Origin: Dactylorhiza incarnata
Taxonomy: Eukaryota; Streptophyta; Magnoliopsida; Asparagales; Orchidaceae
NCBI GenBank assembly: GCA_033032865.1
Contig: JAWHQI010000016.1
Location: 19,145,001 to 19,209,000, forward strand
Length of the DNA: 64,000 bases
Reading direction: 5' to 3'
How positions within the stretch are numbered: position 1 is the stretch's first letter; the number at the start of each line of letters is the position of its first letter. The position numbers and the translations under genes are program-made. The notes beneath the pieces were generated by a model. It did no database searches and was not told where the DNA came from. It saw nothing but the letters and a program-made list of their open reading frames with translations. Shown here piece after piece: positions 24,623 through 35,359 of the stretch.

Positions 24623-25843
24623 TGTTGGATCGGTAGACACCCTTAGAGGGGGGTGAATAAGGGTCTTAAAAACTTATATTATATTTTGAAATACTTGCTT
24701 ATGATTAGAGATCAAAATAGTGATTACAAATAAAGATCTAAATTGTTTTATAATAAAGGAGAGGATAATAAACAATTTATAGAAAAGAAGAACAAATCAA
24801 TTTTATTACACAAAGAGAGACATGATTATTATTAATAAAATTGATTACAAAATTTTGATTTCAATGACACTAGAAATCAAAGCGAAATATGAAAGACTCT
24901 TTTTGTTTTCTATACCGACTCGTATCCCCATGAACCGGTTGGCTTTAGCCGATCCTTCCCCGGATACGGCCTCAAGCCGCTCTAGCCAACCCTTCCCCGG
25001 ATATGGCCTCGAGAACACCCTAGACCTAACCTAGATCTATTTGCCAACACGAGGTGAATTTCTGCCCTAAGTCCTACCCAGACCTAGTCGCCAACACGAG
25101 GCGAATTCTCTAACGGTTACAAAAGATATGAAATAAAATAACAACAACAATATTTAAAACTTCCTCTAAGAAACTTCTGAAGTCGGAGATGAACGATCGC
25201 TGTAGAATAAGCGAGGTTGAAGCGATCCCTCTTTGTATGTAGCGTGATGAAGTCCTCCTTCAGAAACTCTCTAAGCGTTTGGTGGGAGATCAAATCTCGG
25301 TCATATAAGGCTTTGGAATTCTGGCACAAGACCTCTCTCAGGAATCAGCACCCCAAACGAGAAGAGAAGGGTCCAATATATAGACTTAGCGCTAGCGCCT
25401 GCGCTAATGGTACCGTCGGCGCTATCCCATTTTAGGACATATTCTGCGGGGCAGAATCTTCAATCCGAGGAAACATTTCTCTACTGCCTTCTGTGCTCCG
25501 CGCTACCGCCTGCGCTATCGAATACCGCCAGGCGCTATCTCCTTCTATATATGTTAACGCCAGCTTGCATCTCAGCGGTTTCCCTTCCCAGCGGTTTCTT
25601 CTCAGCGTCTCAGCGGTTTCGTCTCAGCAGTTTGGTTTTGTCTCAGCGGTTCCTTAGCGCTAGCGGTACCGCCGGCGATAGTAGGAGTTTTGAATTTGAT
25701 GGCTCAAATTTGGGGGCAACCTTCTTATGTAATCCTTGAGTCATATGGACTTTGTTTTCCTGCACACTTAAACACACAAGATCAAATACACATAGGATTT
25801 GTTATTCTCAAACCTAGGAGATGCGGAAGACCATGTTCCAACA
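24623..25843 (-). repeat. 5' LTR of gag-only SIRE-like element 1
   Basis: The LTR is 1,221 bp with ends TGTTGGA...TCCAACA, colinear with 18998-20235. Minus-strand TATA box is at about 25374-25384, with the AGCGCTAGCGCC / CCGCCGGCG motif cluster directly upstream (25386-25680). The primer-binding site lies 2 bases inside (24609-24620). Confidence 0.92.
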
Positions 25844-26429
25844 ATTAGGGATTTGATTGATTCAAATTCAATGGCTGTGATTGATTCATTTTAGATTTCT
25901 GAATTGACGGAGAGGTAATAAGGTATCGTCGTGTCATCATGATGAGACAATTTGTCATCACAACGATATCGTTTTGTGGACAAAACAATATTGTCTTGGT
26001 ATGCATAATCAGTGTGAGCACATCTTGTGTGTCATCAACAACATTATTCTTAGCAGTTTGCATGCGTTCATAAGGATGCATTGTCAATTTAATGACACTA
26101 GATTATACATTTGATGTTAGTGATTAATACATTTATTTAAACTACATTAACTATCATGTGTTGACTATCATTTATAGTGTTTAAGCACAAATAAGTTAAT
26201 TAACAATATTTTAGCACAGGTAAAACATGTATTAGAGTGCATAATAAAGAAATGAATAAATGAACAGGCACTTCAGAAACTTCAGCAAGATATTATTAAT
26301 ATACCAAATATTTTTAAATAGATTTACAACAACATTTTCTTTCAGCAATCACAGGTTCAGGTATTATTTTAGTAGGCTTTATTCATTCATGTCTCGTTCT
26401 CCTTGCTATGTAGCTTCTGATCTTGTCTT

Positions 26430-28570
26430 TTAAAGTATGAAAAGAGCTTTCGAATGTATTTATCAGGAATATAAGGTGCATTCTCTAGCAGTGTTTCTTT
26501 CTATTGATGCTTTTTGTAGAGCCTTCTCCTGGCTTCTGTTTTCTTGTGTTTGTCTCATTCATTTGAAGGTTAATGCTTGGATATGTCTTTGCCAATGTCT
26601 CCAAAGTCTCCTCATGTATTCAATACAATATCTCTTGACTTTGGGCTCACGGTTTTAAAATTTGGATCATTGGCCCACTCTTCATCCCTTTTCCTTTTAA
26701 GAGACGTTCCTTCATCCGACAGTTTGGGATTATTTTTATGATTTGATTCAGCAAAGTGTCTTGGAAGTTTTTGAGGCTCTGCTGGTTGTATAGGATTATA
26801 CACTATGTGAGGGAGTTTTAGGGAGTGATGAAGTTTATTTACAATCCAGGCAGCTTGATTGCTTCCAGTCTACTCTCTCTTTCTCACTTCCTCAATAATA
26901 TTGTGTAGAATGTCTTGTGTACTTTGCTCCAACTTCGTATTGAGGGTTTCATGAATAAATTCAATGGAGTTGATACATCTTTTTATGATCATTTTCTGAC
27001 TTTCACCTATCTTTGCAGTGATCCATCTGACTACACTTTCCAGATCCTCTTCTGCCTGTTGATTCTGTTGAAGAGAGGAGTCCACTCTTTCACATAGAGA
27101 CTTGAGAGAATTCATTTTACTGTCTACAATTATTCCTGCTCTGGTGAACTAGTTGGTTATCTGAGCATTGATGTGATCAATGTCTTCCTTTAACTCATTC
27201 ATCTGTGCAGACATGTCATCTTTGACTTCCTCAACAGCTTTGTCCACATATGTCTGATATTGTTATCTTTCCTCAGTGAGCAAATTTTTAATTTGATCAA
27301 TTATGGAGCTTGGAGCTAGCACATGAGATATTGTGTAGATGATCATGGATGCTCTCGCTCTTTCTCATTTACCTTCCCTTGCAGATCTTTATCCATACTG
27401 ACTATGACCTTATCATCAAGAAGATCATTAGGGGAATCCTGTCTTTGATAGGTATTTTCAGTTTCTTTTGCAGCTTCTTTATCTAAAATTAAAATGAATT
27501 CTCTGTACAGATTCTCTTACTCAGTACTTTCCTTCTCAAGGATAGTATTATCAACATCCATTCTGCAACATTCTAGGTCTTCTTGGACAGTAAACTCAGT
27601 GCAGATTGCTTCCTCAACCCCTAGAGCAGGTAGTTCATTTTGAGACTCCCCTTAAAGAACAACTACATTTTCAATAGGTTTCACAGTCTCTTGGGCTGAG
27701 AGCTCAGCATGAGTCTCCCCCTCAATTGGAGCACTTCTTTGCTTAGCAGTAGAGTCTTCAGACACTAACACATTAGCAACCAATGTCTCTGCCTGTGGTT
27801 CTGGACATTGTGTGATGTCACTACTTGCAGATGGATTGTCCTGACTGTTACTGACCTTCTTCCCTTTCCTTGCAGTTTTAGGGATAACTTTCTCCCATCT
27901 CCCCAGAATTTTTAAGTCTATTCTCTTCATGGGATGAATGGGGGAGCCCATGTTTTCATTTTGTTGTAGAGTGTTAAGGAGGTATATGGATAATATTCTT
28001 CCAAAGTTTGGTGTTTGAAGAGTTCCCTAGATCTTCTTGAACACTAATTGAGCCCAGTCCGTTTTCTTGCAGAGAATTACTCTAGTCATTATCTCAAACA
28101 TATCCTTGGATATTCTATCATGAGATCCAGGTTTGCACAAAAGTGCTTTGCCAATTATATCAGCCAGAAGTTTCCCTTTAACATTGAATTCATCATTCTT
28201 CAAGATACCATGTGATTGCTCTTTGTGGATGCACCACTTCTTTGCTTTTGAAAGATCCTCCTCTGAGATCTCATCCTCTATTTCACCCCTATAAGTCTGG
28301 GCAGACGCAGTGCCTTGGAGAGTCATTTTGTTGTTACTCTCAATAGGGTATTTTCAACCCTAGTTTTGATGGCATTTCCAGAAGTACTCTTCTTGGGCCC
28401 GACATAGAACTCCATAAGCTCTCTATGCATGATGGCAGTTGGCTCTGAGAGCACGTATTACCCACTGCATCAATTAGCCCAATAACTGACTTTATCTCAT
28501 CATCGACATTGTTGAACCTGCCGCGTACCAGCTCGCTTCCAGTATTGCAGGTATCATCATTCTTCACAGG
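26430..28570 (-). pseudogene. Transposon-protein ORF copy 1 of the outer element
   Basis: On the minus strand from about 28570, broken pieces read in order: SVIGLIDAVG, a HRELMEFYVGPKK stretch (in another frame), KKWCIHKEQSHG, GKLLADIIGKALLCKPGSHD, DRISKDMFEIMTRVILCKK and TDWAQLVFKKI. Then come IHPMKRIDLKILGRWEKV, a low-complexity Ser/Glu segment, a coiled-coil-like piece (27115-26870) and SPKSRDIVLNT near 26620. It is colinear with copy 2 from one end to the other. The core resembles the putative plant transposon protein family; role unknown. Frameshifts and stops indicate it is not expressed intact. It lies between gag and the insertion of the gag-only element. Confidence 0.65.
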
Positions 28571-28911
28571 TGCATAGCTTTTGCGTCGCGAGAACTCGAG
28601 AACTTGTCGTGATGGCTTAGATAAAATGTAGGTTGTACTCTATTTCTAAACATATGACTTATTTATATATATGTCTTACTTTAGAATTTGAAGAGGTGCG
28701 TACCTGGACTGACAAACTTAGAGTATTGATCTAAAAATTTAACGAATGTGATTTCAAGATCCAATATACTTGTTGAAGATAATATTTGTCTTTAATAGAA
28801 TGCTTCTTAATAGAGACTTATGCATGGATCATCTATTGTCCAACAGCTACATTTGTTTTTGGCTGGCTATTGGACAAACTTGCAAGACAAAGATTAGTAT
28901 ACCTTAGGAAC

Positions 28912-30110
28912 TCAAATGAATTTTGTTCCTATGTTCTTGTTATCCTTAACTACTGGAAGCTTAACAACAAAGCTACTAGTAGGCCTCTCATTCCTTGCTC
29001 TAGGCACTTTTGGGTTAAACCAACAATCTATAGCAAAGTGCACAACCTTGCCACAATACCAACATTCAAATTTATTATACCTCCTTTTCCGAGTCACCTT
29101 CTGAATGGGGTGTTGGAAATCAGAAGAGCGGGCTACTTTACAACAAGCATTTCTTTAGCTATTCTTGTGGTTGTGCAATAAATTGGAAGTTGGTTGCACA
29201 GTCACAGACTTCACTTTAGGAACAGACTTTTAAGGTAAAGCCTTTTCCTTCCCTTTGACTGATGGTGCTTGGGGAGAGACAACCTTTTGGAAAATAGTTC
29301 TTACTTGTGAAGTCTCTCCAACTTTTTTATTATAGCTTAGTCTTCCTCTATATAGAGAGGAGGAGCTACCTATAATAGGAAGGACAATTTTGGGCTTTGA
29401 GAAGCAATCCACAAGCCTTCTTTCTATAAAATGCTTGTCCTCCAAAGACTTAATTGCCCTACACTGAGCTTCAGACTTCTTTTTAAGTAGGATAAGCTCA
29501 TTGGACAATTTAGTCACTTCCTTGGTCTTCTCATTTATTTCAGATCTGGATGGCTTAAGGATCCTTATTTCCTCAGCTTGAGATTTGACCAACCTCTTGC
29601 TCTTCTTGAGAGAACCAAGAGAGTACCATATTGCTCCAATAGATCAGTATGGTTCTCATTGTTGCATGATGAGCAGTCTTCTGCTTCACCATCAACATTA
29701 CTCTCATCAGATGATAAGCAATCATATGATGCACCTTGGTCATTTCATTTGACTAAAATGCTGAAAGTGTGTGAGGAGTGCATACCTGAGCAGAATGAGA
29801 ATCATCCTGATCTTCTTCATGTGATAGGGCTACAAGCCCAAAGTAGTCCTCATCTTCAGATTCACTGTCTAAGAGAGTGAGGGGTGCTCTTATTCCTCTT
29901 CCAGCAGCAGAGTTGTCTTCATCTTCAGACTCACTGTCTGAGAGAGTAAGGGGGCTTTTATTCCTATTGTAATTAGCCCTCTATATGCTTCTTCTTCAGA
30001 GTATGAGGAGTAGCTGCTGCTTTCACTTAGAGATTGGAATCTCTTGACATTAAATCTTCTTCACTTCTTCATGGAGTTTAACTCTTTGAATTTTTCTCCA
30101 GGAGCCATGG
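28912..30110 (-). pseudogene. gag: Copia gag-like ORF of the outer element
   Basis: On the minus strand from an ATG near 30104 (MAPGEKFKELN), about 80 bases inside the primer-binding site. It is broken by stops early on. It runs through an acidic Ser/Glu/Tyr-rich stretch and a Lys/Glu coiled coil (29592-29480). It ends with a CCHC zinc knuckle, CWYCGKVVHFAIDC (spacing CX2CX4HX4C), near 29060-29020. The arrangement (coiled coil then one knuckle) is typical of the C-terminal half of SIRE-type copia gag. The usual protease DSG and integrase motifs do not follow. Confidence 0.65.
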
Positions 30111-30173
30111 TGATACCTTGACACACCCAAGGGTAGATCTGTTCAAGTTGTTAAGCTTTCTTTGAACAACCTC

Positions 30174-30187
30174 TCTCTGATACCGCA
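30174..30187 (-). other. Primer-binding site of the outer copia-like element
   Basis: On the minus strand this reads TGCGGTATCAGAG, directly inside the 5' LTR, close to the TGGTATCAGAGC complement of initiator-Met tRNA. Confidence 0.65.
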
Positions 30188-31781
30188 TGATAGTCTAGGG
30201 TGTGGTCTAATCACCTAGAGGGGGTGGGGGTGAATTGGTGTTTTAAAATGTTTTTGTCTTTTGAAGATTTAAGACTAATTTAGTTTGAAAGAATGCAAGC
30301 AAAAAGCACACCACAAAAAGCACACAAAGATTTATAGTAGTTCCCCAACGTGGGTACTCTACTATCCCCCTTCACATATCCAACAGTGTGCTAGACTCGG
30401 TTAACTCCTCCAAAATATCATATCTATCAGATCTTACAGCTCAGGAACTCAGCAAGTCCCCTACCTCAGATTCCCTCCTAAAATCCTACCTCAGGTGCCA
30501 ACAACAACCCTACCTCAGAGTGCAAACACTCCTACAACTCAGATCCCCAACAAGGATCCTACAACTCAGATTTCCTAAGAAATCCTATAGCTCGGGCCCT
30601 CACAGAGCCTACCTCAGACTTTCAGCAAAGTCCTACAACTCAGGCTTTTTCTCAAGCCCTACACTCAGGATGTCAACACAACCCTACAACTCAGATCTCA
30701 ACGAGATCCTACAAGAATAAATTAGAAGAAGGTTTACAAAAAATAGACTCAGAGTGATATTGGTTTAAGCAGCTTGAGTCTTTTTAGATCTTTCTGAATA
30801 GAAAGCCTTCTTTAGCAGCAACGATGATTCAACAGAAAATTGTTTTGTACCAGGATCAGTGCCGAACTTTCTTGTATGAAGAAGACTTCTTTCTCTCAAC
30901 AGTGAGAGCCTTCTTATTGAAGCTTTTCTTCTTCTTCCTTCTTTTTCTTTTTGAAAAGACTTGTTGTTACTGTTCTATTGCTTTTCAACTGTCAAGCTTT
31001 TCAAAGAATACTAGGGCATAAGATTTCCAAGTTGTTAGGGTTTTCTGACCCTCTCTTATGCTTTTATAGCTCTGTGCCATCAAATAGTCGAAACCTTAGA
31101 AAATTGATGTCAGAGCACTTTTCAGAATTCATTAATTTGACATCTATTTTTGTCGTCTTCGTCAATTTGAAATCCCGTCTTCTAAGCTTGACAAGACGAT
31201 ATCGTCATGTGAAGATAGCTGACTCAACGATAAAAGACTTAGCAAGCTTTCTTGAGTCTTCACAATGATATCGTCGCGTGGTACTTGTTGTCACGTTGAT
31301 ATATGACTTAGCTAGTCTTTCTTTAGTTTATGCGATGACATCGTCGCGTACACCTTGTTGTCACGACGATATATGACTTAGCTGATTCTTCTTTGAGTTC
31401 TTTCAACGATATCGTCCTGTGTACCTGGTTGACACGACGATATTTACCTTAACATACTTTCTTTGAGTTCTCACAACGATATCATCGCGTGTACCTTGTT
31501 GACACAACGATATCATCGTGATCTTCTTATTGTCACGTTGATTCTTGATTGACTTCTTCTGCTGCCTTATGTGAGTGATTAAGACGATATCATCGTGTGA
31601 GTGTTATATATACGACGATATTTAACTTAGTCATTTTACTTAATCCCCAATCATTATTTATGAGATTTATTATGTCCCTACCTGCTCATGTCACATCAAA
31701 TGGATATCAAATACAAATTGTACTTATCATTGACTTAGAGACTTCTCCAAATCTTGAACATTATGGGAAGTGTTCCAAACA
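30188..31781 (-). repeat. 5' LTR of the outer copia-like element
   Basis: The LTR is 1,594 bp, colinear with 6131-7663 except for its outer about 60 bp. On the minus strand it starts TGTTTGGAAC; on the plus strand it begins TGATAGTCTAGG. The TATA box (CTATAAAAGC, minus) is at about 31060-31069. The ACGATATCGTCGTG-type palindrome array is at about 31190-31625. The following TTTAA is the target duplication. Confidence 0.8.
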
Positions 31782-31786
31782 TTTAA

Positions 31787-32680
31787 CATATATGTTGTAT
31801 AAAATATAATAACATCATCGAAACAATCATTATCAATTTTGCTATGTTAGTCCATCCAACCAAAACTAGTAAGCTTACCCAACTCATTTGTTTGGACATC
31901 ATACAAAAACATGTTATCTTCCATTTTCATTTCCTGAAATAATTTCAACAGGCTTATGAAGTCACCTCTTTCTATTAGTTCTCTTCTTTCACGTTGAACA
32001 TAATTGTATGCATCACTCTTACAAAACCCAACATTTTCAAATCCACCAAATTCACCATCTAGGAAGGTGTATGCGTCGACCATTCTAATCCTAACTGCCG
32101 TCATATTCTTCAGAAGATTGTCTTGGATGTTAGATATGTTTCGATGGGATCTCAACAAATGGATGTCATCTTCTAAAGCAAGTGGATGATTGTGCTCTTC
32201 TACAAACCCTGTCACCTCCCAATTCTTACCCTCTCTATCGACACTAAAATGCAAGCAGGCTAAACAACCAATGTGAGTATCCAGTGTGTGGTACTTCTTC
32301 TGCCCATCCATCGTTGGTTTTAAACGCTTCAGCCCGGCTTTGGCACATGAGTACTCTCTCCCCTTAACAATCCTAGTATGCGTCCAATATGTTATATGTG
32401 TTTGCGCATACTAAATCCAGTTTTATGTGCATACTGTTTATATATTGTGTAAGCCTCATCATTAGAATGCACAATCGGAAAAACAACAGGGTCCTTGGCT
32501 GGGGAAAGTAATTTAGAAGGATAAAAAAATATTTTTTAGAAGCAGGAAAACATCCGGTTGTTCCAGTTTCTAGAAAATAATCTGGCCGGACAATGACACA
32601 ATAAACAAATACTCCAGTTGAATGTTCTGTATTCAACCCTAAACATGATGCAGGACAAACTCCACATTCAAACAAAACTC
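31787..32680 (-). pseudogene. FAR1-type (MULE) transposase relic, N-terminal part
   Basis: On the minus strand the N-terminal FAR1 DNA-binding domain begins near 32500 with EAYTIYKQYAHKTGFSMRKH, then CLACLHFS and WEVTGFVEEHNHPL, the WRKY-GCM1-like zinc-finger region with its HNH end. A 154-codon ORF (32311-31847) continues into LLKLFQEMKMEDNMFLYDVQ, the start of the MULE transposase fold. Near 31815-31790 the usual FDTTY catalytic motif reads FYTTYML, so the first aspartate is lost. The ORF is stopped at 31847 and elsewhere. The rest of the protein is at 4570-6130, displaced by the nested block. Confidence 0.8.
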
Positions 32681-34490
32681 AGACATTCAACCGAAAATCA
32701 AAAGGAGTATATTACATTGTTGGTAGGAATGTTGTCAACAGTTACTCAAGATGTGTTCATGTCATCATTTGTCTCTCCGGCTAATGTAAGAAGGAAGAAG
32801 CAGAGTTGGATTCTCCTGCATCAATGAGCTGGGATTCAGGGCGACAAAGAAATAATAGGAGGGTGGCAAAGAAACAACGGGAGGAGCTGTAGCTTCTTCA
32901 GTGGAGGTGGATTCTCCAGCTTAGACGAGGTTGGCTTCAGGGGTGGATGCGAGGTAGGCTTCAGGGATGAAGGTTCATGCTAGGGAATGGCGCGGAGAAG
33001 CAAGAGGAGGAGCTGAATCAGAAGGCGCTCTATTTCTTCTTCGACGAGGTCGGCAGGAGGGAAATCGGGGAGGGAAACTTCTGCGTGAAAAAGCGGGGCC
33101 TACATAATTATTCGCGTGCACCAAAAAATTTCCCCAATTCCACGCGCCGAACAACACCTTAATGATTTTTGAAATCCTCTCTTTGATATAAAAGAGACAC
33201 ATTTTGGAAACTACCCATGGATTCTATTTTTGTTTTGACTAAAAGTGAGAGAGCCTCCTGTTTTGGTCTTCTATGAAAAATAAAGAGAGTATGGTGAAGT
33301 GACAGAGAAGAATTTTTGCAGAAACAAAACTAGTATTTCATTGCAGAGACGAGCGATCGTCTTCCATCCGTGATAACGTTGGACGAAACACATGATATTT
33401 TTCGCGCCTGTGTGGATACTTGCAAAGATGTAGATTTTGTTCTGGTTTTTTGTTCTCGGAACGACTTGTTTTTCTTGAAATTTGATTTTGTTGCATTTAT
33501 ACACTTTCTTTTTTTCTTTTGTTATGTTTCACATGGATCCATTCTAAGGTTTTAAGTATTGTAATGTGCAATTGATGTCATGGAAACCCAGCACATTTGA
33601 TCATTGTGGTCGTTTGGAGGTGTCTTCTTCGGGTAACAACAAAGTTAGCTGTTGTGGTGCTTGCAATTGGATTTAAGGCTGGTGTAGCCTTGTTTCTGGC
33701 AGAGGGCTGCGGATCAGTGGAAGCACGAGGCTTAATGTTGCGAGGCATCCTTGTGAGTTTGGACAACTGTGATTCCTGCAAGGGTGGATGCGCCAAGGAT
33801 TCTTTGTTGAGGGGCTAATTCAAGAGTTGTTGTCAAGGTTGTGGTTGTGTAGTGGAGCTGTAGTGCGCATGTTGGAAGCGTGTGGTGCGATCATGTGAAT
33901 GGAGGTCGATTTTGGCGGAGCCAAGAAGTCATAAGCGAAGTCTGGTTACTATCATTTGAGCTCACAAGGGCCGTGTGCAGCCTTCGCGGTTTAGTCGGAC
34001 CACGGTAAGGGTGGTGTAGCAGTGCAGCGTGCGCATCAATAGGGCAACCATTGTATTTGACTCGTGCGGTTATAGGGAGATGCATACGCAGCTAGTCGTG
34101 TTCAACGCATGTGTCATCTTAGCATCAAGTGGTGGTGGGTGTGGCATTTGCCCCACAAAAGCGCGCAACCTACTGATGAGTTGTATGCTGACTGAAATTG
34201 ATGTCGTGTGTCAACATGGGAAAGAGAGCTTCAGGCATAATTGAGAAATTTCAGAGGATCGCAGATTGTTCAAAGAACATGCTTGAGCACATTACTCTAA
34301 CTCGTCCTTTATCATGATTTTATATTTTGTGTTAAGAATCATATGTGGGATTTGGATTGTTGCGTAAGTTATTCTTTTTCAGAAACCTTTTTGTATCCAA
34401 AATCCAAATATCATCACCTAAACCTTCTTTTAATATAGTCGCACTCCCCATCTTATCCATGTAAAAACCCAGCCAGCCAATCCAAATCCA
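32681..34490. other. Upstream flank of the TLP18.3-type gene, unassigned
   Basis: This region includes a GC-rich piece (32830-33170) and a second GC-rich piece with short ORFs (33597-34244). The first may be the 5' region of the FAR1 element. I recognise no domain, LTR pair or terminal repeat. The promoter of the downstream gene should lie toward the right end; no convincing TATA box was identified. Confidence 0.4.
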
Positions 34491-34513
34491 AAATTGCGAA
34501 TACAGAAAAGGAG

Positions 34514-34726
34514 ATGGCACCATTCTCCTCTCTGTTTCCTTGCACCTTTCTCCTACGCATCCACACAAATGGAGACCATCCTCTTCCCTCCTTCCTCCAA
34601 TCCAATCCTCAATCCCAAAACCACCTTCTCCAAATTTCTCTCTCTTCCTCGCCTCAGGAAGCCATTCATCTCCTCGGCCCTCAAGAAACCAACCCAACCC
34701 TCCTATCCTTCTCGTTCTTCAAATAA
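34514..34726 (+). other. Upstream ORF overlapping the TLP18.3-type start codon
   Basis: An ATG at 34514 in a favourable context (G at -3, G at +4) opens a 70-codon frame. It overlaps the main start at 34569 in a different frame and stops at 34726. The peptide has no recognisable domain. If transcription begins upstream of 34514 it would compete with the main start; if transcription begins between the two ATGs it is irrelevant. Confidence 0.4.
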
Positions 34727-34994
34727 CAAGGGCTGGTTCTCCTGCTTGCAACACGGATTGGCTGCGGCAGCGATCTCCATTTCAATCAACTTCTATCCTC
34801 TCCCAGCCATCACCGGCTTTGCGGTAGCATCGGAGTTCGATGTGATCAATGAGAGGCCGCCAACGGATTCGTATGTGGTCGACGATGCCGGCGTGCTCAG
34901 CCGCGTGACGAAGTCTGACCTCCAACGACTGCTTTCTGACGTGGAGTCGAGGAAGAATCTACATATCAATTTCATCACCGTCCGCAAGCTCACG
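34569..34994 (+). CDS. TLP18.3: TLP18.3-type thylakoid lumen TPM-domain protein, exon 1
   Basis: This exon encodes residues 1-142 of a homologue of Arabidopsis TLP18.3 (UPF0603, At1g54780), a thylakoid lumen protein with acid phosphatase activity that acts in photosystem II repair. Residues 1-58 are a Ser/Pro/Lys-rich chloroplast transit peptide. Residues 59-88 form a lumen-targeting segment with a hydrophobic core (LAAAAISISI) ending AVA before SEF, a thylakoidal processing site. The TPM domain starts near 98 (SYVVDDAGVLSRVTKSDLQ) and runs to FITVRKLT. The exon ends in phase 0 at a GTAAGT donor (34995). The ATG at 34569 is chosen because METILFPPSSNP aligns with the known N-terminus; no in-frame ATG lies upstream. 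No disabling change is visible. Confidence 0.93.
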
Positions 34995-35359
34995 GTAAGT
35001 CCGGGTATATTTGTGTGCTCTCGTGCCGATTGTGTTCGATGATTTGCGCCAATTACTTATTTTGGAATTGTTTAGTTTAAACGTTTAATTCGTGTAATCT
35101 TATATTATTGTTTATATGAAAATTTATTCCGCGCCGTTTTGATTTTATGGTCATACTGTTTAGGCTAGCTTCAAGCTTAATTTGTATTTCTGCCTTTCTG
35201 AATTTCATGCTGTAATGAACTTCATAATGAGGTCTCAAGTGACTAGCTCCACAGACCTCATTACATCGAATCATTTAAGAAGAGTTGTTCTTGCTGGAAG
35301 AGACCTCATCAGAACAACTGCACATAAGGAGATTTCGATAATGCGACCATAGTCGCTCT

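Larger units (their letters stand above)
18998..25843 (-). mobile_element. Complete gag-only SIRE-like copia element (family member 1)
   Basis: The element is 6,846 bp with perfect target duplication ATTAG (18993-18997 and 25844-25848). On the minus strand the order is 5' LTR 24623-25843, primer-binding site 24609-24620 (TGGTATCAAAGC, initiator-Met type), gag (24574 to 23278), about 3 kb of AT-rich non-coding sequence, polypurine tract (AAAAGGAGGAGTT, 20236-20250) and 3' LTR 18998-20235. No protease, integrase, reverse transcriptase or RNase H was found, so it must depend on an autonomous partner. It lies within the outer copia-like element. The relative at 57232 has the same design, so this is a family and not a single deletion product. 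Confidence 0.9.
6131..31781 (-). mobile_element. Non-autonomous SIRE-like copia element carrying nested insertions
   Basis: This is the outer element of the nest, read on the minus strand. Order: 5' LTR (30188-31781), primer-binding site next to it (TGCGGTATCAGAG on the minus strand, close to the initiator-Met tRNA complement), gag with a zinc knuckle, two diverged copies of a transposon-protein ORF, polypurine tract (AAATAGGGGAG, about 7665-7675), and 3' LTR (6131-7663). Flanks are TTTAG (6126-6130) and TTTAA (31782-31786), a 5-bp duplication with one change. No protease, integrase or reverse transcriptase could be recognised. After removing the two inserts (8288-16851 and 18998-25848) the internal region is about 7 kb. 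Copia/SIRE placement rests on LTR style and gag; it must have been mobilised in trans. Confidence 0.78.

Noticed and set aside
33597..34244. GC-rich ORFs upstream of the TLP18.3-type gene
   Set aside because: Short, overlapping on both strands, no domain; no evidence of a gene.
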